Source of the DNA: Collybiopsis luxurians FD-317 M1
Lineage: Eukaryota; Basidiomycota; Agaricomycetes; Agaricales; Omphalotaceae
NCBI GenBank assembly: GCA_000827265.1
Contig: KN834754.1
Span: forward strand, 78,831-142,830
Direction: 5' to 3'
DNA length: 64,000 nt
Shown: positions 35,030-44,776 of the stretch, one piece after another
Numbering within the stretch: the first letter of the stretch is position 1
How the letters are laid out: each line of letters starts with the position of its first letter
Made by a program: the position numbers and the translations under genes
The notes under the pieces: generated by a model
What the model was told of the DNA's origin: nothing
Seen by the model: the letters and a program-made list of their open reading frames with translations, nothing else
The model's database searches: none

Positions 35030-36481
35030 ATGCCAGCAATCTCGACAGGAAAAGTCCTTGTTACGGGAGCAAACGGCTTCGTCACCCTCTGGATTCTCGA
35101 TTATCTCCTTAAAAACGGATATTCCGTTCGCGGTACAGTCCGTTCAGCCAAGAAAGGTGAACACCTTCGTGAGCTTTTTAAGTCACACGGTGAGAAACTC
35201 GAGATTGTCGAGGTTGCGGATATCTCCAAGGTTTGTCACATATTTCTCGGAGACTACGATAATTCCAATTTAGATTATTCATATAGGATGGTGCCTTCGA
35301 CAAGGCAGTGGAGGGCGTGGATGCAGTCTTGCACTTGGCTTCACCTTTCACCGACAAAGTTTCCAGTGCCGATGGTAAGTATCTATAGGTCTCGCTTCAT
35401 TGGAGAAACTGAAGACATCAAAAACTTGTTGATAGAGATGATTCGCCCCGCCGTTGACGGTACCGTGAGCATTTTGAAGAGCGCTGCGAAAAATGGGTAT
35501 GTGGCGGAACAAATCAATCTTGATTCCTTTTCTAACGGCGACCGTAGTTCAACGCTGAAACGTGTTGTGATCACTTCATCGATGGCCTCTGTCATGGATC
35601 TGCACCCCGTTCAATCACTCTTCACCGAAGCTGATTGGAACACTCATTCTCCCGGTGAGGTTGAGAAGAGCGGACTCGGAGCGGGCCCTATCCATGTGTA
35701 CTTGGCGTCGAAGACTCTCGCGGAGAAGGCGGCTTGGGATTATTACAACAGCATTAAGGGCACGGTCAATTGGGATTTGGTTGCTATTCTGCCCGGAATG
35801 GTCAGTTTGCGAATACATGGACCTAGTTCGACATCGGCGCTAAATCAACGTCTTTCTTTTAGGTGTTTGGGGTAAGAGCTTCAGGTAAAAGTCCTTGGAT
35901 TGGAAAAGCTGACCTTCAACCGCGCGCAGCCCATGCTGCAGGTGATCAATTCACCTGATGATCTGAACTATTCAATGGCGGCGTTCTTCAAATCTTTGTT
36001 GTCGTCTACTAGCGATGCGACTACTCAAGAGGTCGTCTTCACGCCTCTGGGAGGCTGGGTCGATGTCCGAGATGTAGCAGAGTCCCATGTTTTGGCTTTA
36101 AAGACAGCTGAAGCGAAAGATGAAAGAATCTTGATTGTAGCAGGTATGTGGTACCGTTTAGGGGAGGTATGATAACTGAAAGGAGTTCCGTTCCCAGGTA
36201 GCATATTCCCTCAAAACATCGGTAAATTGTCGACTGATCTTCGCCGCCCGAGTTTGATTAGCTTATTTTTTTCCTTTTTCTTTCTCTCTCTAGTTGTTGA
36301 GGGCCAGAAGATCAAGCCTGAGATCCCCAACAGATTTGGGACAGAGGTTCCTGCTTCCCCGAAGCAATTCGACGTCTCCAAGAGCAAGAAAATCTTCCCA
36401 GGTTTCACTTACAAGACCTTGGACCAGACCACCGCGGATGTCATTCAAGACTTTAACAAGAAGAAGCTGTTGCCGTTTTAA
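35030..36481 (+). CDS. NAD(P)-dependent ketoreductase/DFR-type SDR 1
   Basis: MPAISTGKVLVTGANGFVTL carries the TGANGFV nucleotide-binding motif of extended SDRs. Splicing gives DGAFDKAVEGVDAVLHLASP, EMIRPAVDGTVSILKSAAKN, the strand RVVITSSMASV (catalytic Ser) and VYLASKTLAEKAAWDYY (YxxxK). LPGMVFGPMLQ requires a 9-nt micro-exon (GTG TTT GGG). It ends TLDQTTADVIQDFNKKKLLP, stop 36479-36481. The type is dihydroflavonol-4-reductase / Gre2 / D-lactaldehyde dehydrogenase: carbonyl-to-alcohol reduction with NADPH in the cytosol. One intron (36144-36197) is absent from SDR 2. It is tandem with SDR 2, and the two are very similar, especially from STLKRVVITSS onward. Confidence 0.9.
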
Positions 36482-37773
36482 AACTCATGAGCTCGTAGAA
36501 AAACGGTGCAATGTGTAACATAGATTAAAAAACGATCAACCCATCAATCGCAATTGAGATTTTTAAGTACTTGTCTGCCAAATCCTTACTGATGGAAATT
36601 GTCAAAGATCGACAGAGTAGAAGCCGTCCACTCGCATCAGAGCGAATAAGTTGCCACCGAGGTTTCTGTTCTTGAAAGTGCCTTAGTACAGTACCTGTCG
36701 CCACTGAAGATGATCGTTATATTGATTACAGGCTCCGCGAGGTCTGAGGGTCTCATGCTGCAACTCTTCGAGTGTTTAACAGGCCTTCAGGTACTTGGAA
36801 GATCGCGTTGAAATTGACCAACCGTAGTAATTAGCTTCACTGCTATCGTCATTTTCTTGCTCCCAGCAGTCCCACGGCCTTCGTGACCAAGTCAACAACG
36901 CGTATCTTAACAAGTAGTCAGAGCGAGTAAATTCCTGTAGCTAGCAAGAAATGATGCATCACCGTGACCGGACGAGGTAGTCGGTCTCTTCGTTCTCCTA
37001 TCCGATTCTGACCTGAGTCTTGTGCATAAACACCGGGATTTCAGAGGATGTCCTCCGAAACTTTCAAGCTCTCAAACGCGTTAAGTTTTCCTTTAAAAGT
37101 AAAGGAAAACTCTTCATGTGTGTGTTTTGATGTCTTTTGTAGCTCCTGCAATGTCGGCTTGGAGCTGGAATCAATTCGCAACTATCATACATAGCGATAG
37201 GTAAAATAGTATGTAGATAGACATGTATTCAAGCAATGGCGCAACGTGGTGTTAGTCTAGAGATGAGATGGCTATCTTGAGCACGGAGCAGGACGGAGTT
37301 GAAGGATATCTGATGTGTACGGTAGGAGTTATATAGTTATCTACTGAGGGTCAAGGGTGTCCTCTGACAGTTTTTTTTTTTTTTTGTTTCGTAAATGTTT
37401 AGATTTACGTTTGATGGCCGAGTCTATTGCTTTGTAAAAAGCCCGCCTTGTCTCACTAGTCCTGGCTGGCTTCTGCGTCTTGTCTTGGGCTCTACGGAAG
37501 TCTCGCTAGCACAGGTTGGATCCGAGACTCCATGATAGCATATCCAAATCAAGCCCAAGTGTTACAAGTTTGTTCAGTTTGCATTCGCTTAGACATACGG
37601 AGACGAGTTAAATACTGAATACTGGCTGTCAGTCGTCAGCCTGGTTCGGCGATACAACTGCAATAACAATGCAAAATGTTCACTCGTGATCTGTCCGATG
37701 AGCTGTCGGGCGTACACGTATAAATATACCCTCCAGCCTGCCCCCCATTTCATACCTCCGTCACTCGCAGACT
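36482..37773. other. Intergenic region between the tandem reductases
   Basis: No gene seen in 1.3 kb. A perfect 12-bp inverted repeat with a 4-nt loop lies at 37084-37111 (AGTTTTCCTTTA / TAAAGGAAAACT). A T-run of about 14 is near 37371-37385. The promoter end carries CCGA-N7-TCGG (37695-37709) and TATAAATA (37719-37726). Confidence 0.45.
37695..37709. promoter_or_regulatory. CCGA-N7-TCGG inverted repeat, reductase 2 promoter
   Basis: CCGATGAGCTGTCGG, 64 nt before the ATG of SDR 2 and 9 nt before a TATAAATA box. Same half-sites and spacing as upstream of SDR 1, with 4 of 7 spacer bases shared. Confidence 0.45.
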
Positions 37774-39303
37774 ATGCCCGCTATCTCAACAGGAAAGGTT
37801 CTCGTTTCTGGAGCAAACGGCTTCGTTTCCCTCTGGGTTCTTGATTATCTCCTCAAACGAGGTTATTCCGTCCGTGGAACGGTTCGTTCGACCAAAAAAA
37901 GCGAGCACCTCCGTGAGCTTTTCAAGTCGCACAAAGACAAGCTCGAGATTGTTGAGGTTGCGGATATCTCCAAGGTTTGCACATTTCACCGAGTCTATGC
38001 TGAGTCTAATTTAGACCCTTCATATAGGAAGGTGCCTTCGACAAAGCAGTAGAGGGCGTGGATGCAGTCCTGCACCTAGCTTCACCTTTCACGGACAAAG
38101 TTTCCAGTGCCGATGGTAGGTGTATATAGGTTTCGTATCAATGGAGAAACTGAAGACATTAAATACTTGTTGATAGAGATGATTCGCCCTGCTGTTGACG
38201 GTACTGTGAGCATTTTGAAGAGCGCTGCAAAAAATACGTATGTGGCGGACCCAAATAAACCTTGGTTCTTTTACTGACAATTACTGTAGTTCAACGCTGA
38301 AACGTGTTGTGATTACTTCATCGATGGCCTCTGTCATGGATCTTCACCCCGTTCAATCACTCTTCACCGAAGCTGATTGGAACACTCATTCTCCCGATGA
38401 GGTTGAGAAGAGCGGACTCGGAGCGGGCCCTATCCATGTGTACTTGGCGTCGAAGACTCTCGCGGAGAAGGCGGCTTGGGATTATTACAACAGCATTAAG
38501 GGTACGGTCAACTGGGATATGGTTGCTCTCCTGCCTGGAATGGTCAGTTCTCAAGTGATTTTGAATTCGATTGTGGTGTTGAACTAACTTCTTTCCTTAG
38601 GTGTTTGGGGTAAGAGCTTTGGGTAATATGTATCTTGGAACAGAAGAGCTAATGTCTGCACCTTCGTAGCCAATGTTGCAGGAGCTCAACTCTCCCGATG
38701 ACCTCAATTACTCAATGGCGGCGTTTTTCAAGTCTTTGTTGTCGTCAACGAGTGACGCCACCACCCAAGAGGTCGTGTTCACACCTTTGGGAGGCTGGGT
38801 CGATGTTCGAGATGTAGCAGAGTCTCACGTTTTGGCTTTGTCGACTGCTGAAGCGAAGGATGAAAGAATCTTAATTGTCGCAGGCAGCATCTTCCCGCAG
38901 AACATTGGTAGGTTCTGGTGTGTTCTGCGCGTCCTTGATTTAATCTCTTGGTTGCATTTCCCTTTTCAGTGGTTGAGGGTCAGAAAGTCAGGCCGAAGAT
39001 TCCCAATAAATTCGGCTCTGAGGTGCCTGATTCTCCCAAGCAATTCGATGTATCGAAAAGCAAGAAGATCTTCCCGGGTTTCACTTACAAAACCCTCGAC
39101 CAGACCACTGCTGATTGTGTTCAAGACTTTTCCAAGCGAAAGTGGCTTGCGTAAGTGTACTAAACTTTTACAAACATCAATGATTGACGTCTCTTCCTTT
39201 TAGTTCCTTCGAGGAATCCGAACCCGCTCCTGAAAATACTAAGAAATCTCGCCGAATCTCGAAGTTTTCGCCTCTCAAATGGGTTCGAAGCAAAATGAGT
39301 TAA
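37774..39303 (+). CDS. NAD(P)-dependent ketoreductase/DFR-type SDR 2
   Basis: MPAISTGKVLVSGANGFVSL, the extended-SDR nucleotide motif. Exons then follow the SDR 1 plan: EGAFDKAVEGVDAVLHLASP, EMIRPAVDGTVSILKSAAKN, RVVITSSMASVMDLHPVQSL, VYLASKTLAEKAAWDYYNSI, the same 9-nt micro-exon in LPGMVFGPMLQ, and GGWVDVRDVAESHVLALSTA. The end differs: after KRKWLA a further intron and exon add a basic tail (SFEESEPAPENTKKSRRISK to VRSKMS), stop 39301-39303, where SDR 1 stops at KKLLPF. Catalytic Ser, Tyr and Lys are all present. Function as for SDR 1; whether the two reduce the same substrate is unknown. Confidence 0.9.
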
Positions 39304-40422
39304 GATTTGTTACTTACGTTTACGTTTATGTTCTTCCAACCCTTTGCATTACCCGATACCCTTAATTTAGCATCTTATATGCAATGAAATGCTGCGGGAC
39401 CTTTTTGTTTACTAAACACGTTGGATATACTTGATATATTTCGCACTTTTGACAGACATTCCTGATTTGGATATTTGACGCTTGGGCTATCTGACATTGC
39501 GAGTTGTTGAAATGTCATGATGTTGACTCGGATCATCTACGCTTAAGGTTAACGACTCGGCCTAAAGCAGTTCCTTCTAAGAGGACGTCGGTTTCGTGTG
39601 GAACCTCGTTAATTTCTTTTGCAACAAGGTCAACCCATGATTGATATCTCTCGACTTTTCCTCCCTACCTAATATGCATCTGTGTCAGCTTGGTACTTAT
39701 AACACTATCCAGACCAGAATCCTACACGTACAGGCCACGAAAGCTGTGTCTGCGCGGTGAGGATCAAGTCGTGCCTTTTCTCCTGTTTGCCCGAATTCTG
39801 AGTAGATCGTGATAGGTGCACCATACAAAATACCTGGATAGAATACGAAGTTATACTGGGGGAGGTCCAATTCCATCCGCTATAAAAGCCAAGTTCGACA
39901 CCACCCTAAATGCTCTCGTCCTTACGGCGCTCAACCCTCAGGGAAGGGAAGAATGCGTGTAATGTCTAGAAATAACTTGAGCGAAATGCAGCCGACTGAT
40001 TCTCTATTCTCCTTGGTAGGTTGACAGGGTGTAGACCTGGTTAACGCATGTTCAGTTCCTCTGCATATTACATTTCTTCCTGTCGATGGTGGTGGGGAGC
40101 AGTTCAAATGCGATTTTTTTTCCCACCGTATGTCTGTTTTAGAACCATGAAAATTGAGAGGCTTTTGAGAGGGGTGCTCTGAGTCTAACGGCGTTTTCGG
40201 ATGTAAATATAGATGCCAGTAAGTCTATTCTCGAGCTCTGTCGAAGGTTATATTTCTGACAAGAGAGAAGTGGACACTACCTTACCTCTGTTATACTTCT
40301 AAGTGAGGGACGCAGCGGGTGCCAGTCAAATTTAGGCTAGAAAAGGAAAGGGAACAATGCATTTGTATTCTCTCGGTATACCTATTACACGAATCTCGAA
40401 TAGCTCTCAAAGTTTGATTCTC
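39304..40422. other. Intergenic region with decayed gene copy
   Basis: Between the convergent 3' ends of SDR 2 and the adenylate-forming reductase. The first 300 nt show only 3' UTR-like sequence. From about 39630 to 40190 the sequence is a degenerate copy of the Sps19-like gene, listed separately. The remainder to 40422 is featureless. Confidence 0.5.
39630..40190 (+). pseudogene. Relic of the 2,4-dienoyl-CoA reductase (Sps19-like) gene
   Basis: The DNA matches the 3' part of the intact gene at 21180-21800 (opposite strand), introns included. Anchors in order: CTTGGTACTTATAACAC at 39689 versus CTTGGGACATATAACAC; GAATTCTGAGTAGATCGTGA near 39793 versus AAATTCTGAGTGGATCGCGA, which is partly intronic; ATGCGTGTAATGTCT at 39953, identical, encoding MRVMS; then residues DLVNA, SSSAYYI, LPVDGGGE and DFF..RMSVLEP at 40051-40165. 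Frame changes and stops are scattered, and the terminal GKIKSLLKGKL is broken by TGA. Because introns are retained it is a DNA-level duplicate, not a retrocopy. The left limit is approximate. Confidence 0.85.
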
Positions 40423-43400
40423 TTATAGACCATTTTTGTTCCAGTACTTGACCCACATTTCGACATCGGCCTCCCCAATGGGTTCTAACGATCTCATTCT
40501 TGGACTAACTTTGCGGGCATTATCGGTGACAAACGAATTGAACCCTCCCGCTTCCGCCGATAAGTTACCATCGTTTGCTACATTCTGATCACCGAGAGAC
40601 AACAATTTCACGACGCCCAGTATTTTAGCGGCGGGCTACAGGTTCTCCTTGAGCAAGCACACGATAGAAACGTACGCGTGAAGCACTTACAATATCATTT
40701 GCTGTTTCCTCGGTGGTGGCATGCTTCGACCGCTCTTCCAATGCTGCAGTCCACTTCTGTAACGATACCAACGGTAAAGCATCGCCATCCAGCTGCTTGG
40801 TCGAAATTATAGCCTTGCGAAGTGCTGTTATCACATATCTCCAAGATTTCGGGGACGCATGGACCAAATTCACAACCACGGGTGGTTGTTCTGGGCTGAA
40901 GGCCACGTTTAAGATAGCTTCCGAGATAGCGTCCATTGGAGCCCAAGAAACGACCTGTACATTTCATAAGCCCTCAGCGTTGTACCTAGAATTGCAAGTA
41001 ACACACCCCGTGCGCGTCCGGCAGCATCCCCAGTGACAAGCTTGACTTGACCATCATTGGGAACCAATCACTCATAGCCCAAGCGCCGCTAGGCTTCCCG
41101 CCGCTGATTTGTCCAATCCGAAGCACAGAAATATGCAATCCGCTCTTCTCTAAGATCTAAGTTGTAGAACTATGAGACGAATGGAAGGTTGGAAGAAACT
41201 AAAACCTACCCGCTCAGAAACATATTTACTCTCTCCGTATCCTCCCCCAACGGCGAAGTTGGCATTACTCTCAATTTTTTCAGGGAAGGGTCCTTGAGAT
41301 TTGGTGTTCCAAGATTGGGCGGCCGAAATGGAGGACGTGAATAAGAAGCGTGTAGAGAGGGCGAATTGTGAAGCGCGCGCGAAATCTATAAGATTGCGAG
41401 TCCCACGAATGTGAGGCTCAAAGGAAGAAAGCGATAGGTTGAAGTCGAGCCTCCATGCATTGTGAATTATGTGTGTGACATTCTCCGAAAGCTGTTGGTA
41501 GTCGTAAGTACGGAGAAATAAAGGATACCGAATTCACTCACTTCTTTATATTGATCGTCGGATAGACCCAAATTAACTTGTGAAGCCTCCCCTTCGAGGA
41601 AGACGAGTTTTTGAGAGGAAAGAAGGCCTACGTCAAGAAGCTTATCCTCGAAACGCTTCCTGTGGCGGTCTAGCATCGACGACCGGGTAGACGGGCGATT
41701 GAATGTATACACTCTGTTCACGCTTTCGTTGGCGATTAATGAGGCAAGCATCTGCGAGCCCAAGTTTCCAGTGGAACCAGTAAGAAATACGACATTAGAA
41801 TTGGGCTTTTCAGTTTTGCTGGCCGGGGTGGCACCCAATCCCTGAGAATACTTCTCGATCATCTGTTCTATCAATACTTCATGGCTTGCTTCCGAATCCT
41901 GCGAGTGGTCTATAAGACCAATAACATATTTTGCGAGACTCTCCACGGAAGGATGGCTGTAGATGGCGGCCTGATCGATACTTTGAGCAGCTGCCTTCAC
42001 CGAGGAATCGCTAGAGCTGCGTAACACGGTTGCCAGTCGCAATCGAATGATGGTGGCAGAAAGACTGGATACAAGCTTTAGCCGGCGAGCTCTCGCACAG
42101 AAAATAGATGGCTTTTACCTGTCGATGCCGTGCTCGAATAAGTCGTCAGTTACATCCAACTTGTTCCCGCCAAGCTCAATCACTTGAGTCAGGATCCAAT
42201 CTTGAACATCCTGCAGATTCCAAGAAACCGGAGGCTCAACAGAGCCTGCCCCTCCGTTGGATTCCACTACCTCATAGCTAAAGGAACCGGTTAGCTGAGA
42301 TCTCAGTCAGGTTGAAAAGACGCACAGTTCATCGATCTCCTTCTCATACTCCTTATACGTTGCTTTTCGCATAACAGTGCCTTTTGCAGCTCGAGGTAAC
42401 GGTTTTCCAGGGGATGTAATGAGAATCATTTCCTTATAGACCCTGCTAAATGCTGGAGCTATCTGGTTGGCTTGCTCAATGACCGGCCTATCAGTAATCA
42501 AGATGAGGAAGCGGACCGAGAACAGTAAGAGGAAAGACCAAACCAGATTTTGTTGCGAAGCTCAGCGACCTGAGCTTCGTTAGAGATATCGATCTGAAGT
42601 TCAGGGATTGGCTCAATAAGGATGCCAGGCTGATCGCGTTGTCTCCCGAACATGACAGCGCCTTGTACTCTATCATCTTCAGTGAGTCCCGCGTATGCAG
42701 TAAAACATAAGAAAGACTCACAGGGGACTGCGGATGACGATGTGTTCCATTGGTAACGGGACAGTCTTTTCGCCGGAGGAATGGATTATGACATCGTCAG
42801 TCCGTCCAGTACTGAGCAAAAGAAGAAAGACGTGAGGACCCCGTGAAGTTCACGAATGTGAAATATACTTACACATGCCAAAGTCCAGGCTTTGTAGGAT
42901 GGGGAGAAAAGAGATCTGAAGTTGCGTACCCACGAACGTCCTTCAAGTTTTCTACTGCAGGTTCGAAACTGTCTGTTGTCTGGAAATCGAGATTAACCAT
43001 CTCCGCTCTGTACCTTTGGAAAGGGAATATTATATACCAATAATTGGAGTTCCGACGTCCCATCACCTTGGGGAACCCATCTGATGTAGGGCTGATCCTT
43101 AAGATTGATCCAAGCCCAATCCTCGAACCCTTCCTTGCCTTCGAGGTCCAGCCTTGTCGGGACTGAAACGTAGAAACAGTAAATCAAGAGACATGAGTGC
43201 AAAAGTGTATATAGCGTATTTACGGCCAAATTCTGTTGCTCCATAAACTGCGCGCAGACGAACGCCGCACGAAACGAGGTAGTCTCCGGTTGCTGGAGCC
43301 AGAGGACCGCCGGCAAAAGTCTATATGATTTGAAGATCTCTGAAAATGATGCGAAGATGGATCACAAAGACACGTACCACAGATTCGAAATCTCGCAAGA

Positions 43401-44440
43401 AATCAATACCAGATGAGTTCTGGGACCAAACTTGCAGCATAGCTGGTACGGCGACGATGGCATTACACCGCGTGCGCCGGGAGTGCGTAACGGTGGTTGC
43501 GGGTGTGGCCATCAGAGGTGTGGCATCGGGTCGAGTGACAGTCGGAGGATACAGCCCCACAGTGATTGCGGCATAAAGAGGAGTAAGGAATTGAGTATAT
43601 ATCCCCAGGAGATGGAAGGGAGGAGCTGACATTCCGGCCATGCGCAGCTGACAGTGGTAGTTGTAGTATGGACTGAGGACATTGGCTAATGAGAAAGGAG
43701 AGTGGTCAGCGACGAATAAAGATGCTAAATTTCTCACTGACCGAATGAGTGATCCAGCATAAAGTGGGAGAGGGGAATTGCTTTGGGGAACCCGGTGCTC
43801 CCTGAAGAGTGAAGATAGAGAGCAGTTTCTTGAGGAGAGGGATAGTTTGGCTTCCAGGGGTAGTAAGGATCGAACGGGTCCGTAGCTTTCTCATTTCCGA
43901 GCTTGGGGTAGAGCTGATCGAGCGTTGGAGCCTCCTCAACGCTTAACTCGAACGCGGGGTCCTCCGATGCAAGCTCCTCCTGGATGCCACGAACCAATTC
44001 GCCCAAGGTTGATTCTGTGGTGAGGAGACGATGGGCGCCGGAAGCCTTGAGGAGATTGATGACTGCGGCGGGAGTTAGACGTGGTGAAATCAAGAAAGGC
44101 TGGAGAAAAGGGCTCAATGATCTTGAAGAAGAGCAGGTCAATGAAGACTTACGATTAGGCCGGCTTGCATAATGCCGACATTGATGCTTTGATAAACGAG
44201 ATTATCGGAGAGAGCGACTACAGCGACTACGGCACGGTCAGGGCCAGCACGCTTGGGACGAACGAGATGGGCAACGCGATGGCATGCTCGTATGTATTCG
44301 AGATAAGAAATCTCAGTAATGTGATCGTCTCCATCAGCAAAGACGAAGACTGGTTGAGTCGCGTTGTTGTCGTAGTGGAACTGAATGAGCTCTGGAACGG
44401 TGATGGAGCTCTTGAAGGGAGGCTTTACGATGTTAGCCAT
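40423..44440 (-). CDS. NRPS-like adenylate-forming reductase (A-T-R), cluster core enzyme
   Basis: Starts MANIVKPPFKSSITVPELIQ at 44440. The adenylation domain shows LYLHSSGSTGFPKAIPLSH (P-loop A3), VYGATEFG (A5), TGRTDDVIIHSSGEK (A7/A8) and PRAAKGTVMRKA (A10 Lys). The carrier domain is LFEHGID/SLSATIIRLRL, with the phosphopantetheine Ser codon split by an intron (AG/T). The reductase domain is NVVFLTGSTGNLGSQMLASL (NADPH Rossmann) and GGYGESKYVSE (Tyr/Lys). It ends VEMWVKYWNKNGL, stop 40423-40425. This is the fungal A-T-R family related to Lys2: a carboxylic acid is activated as its AMP ester, thioester-bound and released reductively as aldehyde or alcohol. There is no condensation domain. 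It shares a 336-nt promoter with P450-2. Confidence 0.92.
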
Positions 44441-44543
44441 TTGGAGAAAAAGACTTTTTGGCAGTAACTGCTTCACAGGTATACGATATTTATCATTTCT
44501 TATTTCACTTTCTGGCTCGGTTTGTCCCCGAACACCCTGCTCT

Positions 44544-44558
44544 CCGAACTTTCATCGG
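44544..44558. promoter_or_regulatory. CCGA-N7-TCGG inverted repeat, core-enzyme promoter
   Basis: CCGAACTTTCATCGG; identical half-sites and spacing to those before SDR 1 and SDR 2, but the spacer is unrelated, so common descent of the promoters does not explain it. Confidence 0.45.
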
Positions 44559-44682
44559 TGAGACCAAGGTAACCTGTCATTCTCACCGGTATTCTCACCA
44601 GTCTTCAACCTTGAAACTTCAGGTTGAGATGCCAAGATCTAGCGATTTGCAACACCGTCTCAAAGGTAAATCGATATACGTT

Positions 44683-44695
44683 TGACCTCGGTCCA
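44683..44695 (+). promoter_or_regulatory. TGACCTCGGTCCA motif upstream of P450-2
   Basis: 82 nt before the ATG; identical to the P450-1 copy and part of a longer similar upstream stretch. Confidence 0.4.
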
Positions 44696-44776
44696 CCATC
44701 ACACTGCCACTGCCAGTTTCTTCGTTATCTACTATAAATTCTTTGGTCTTCTACGGACCGGTGTGCGTTGACAATA

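Larger units (their letters stand above)
44441..44776. promoter_or_regulatory. Bidirectional promoter, adenylate-forming reductase / P450-2
   Basis: 336 nt between divergent starts. It contains CCGA-N7-TCGG (44544-44558, closer to the core enzyme), TGACCTCGGTCCA (44683-44695, closer to the P450) and a TATA-like TATAAATT (44733-44740). It is the only promoter in which I see both cluster motifs. Confidence 0.5.

Noticed and set aside
44441..44476. Upstream in-frame ATG for the adenylate-forming reductase
   Set aside because: It would add 12 residues unlike the family start; MANIVKPPF at 44440 fits better.
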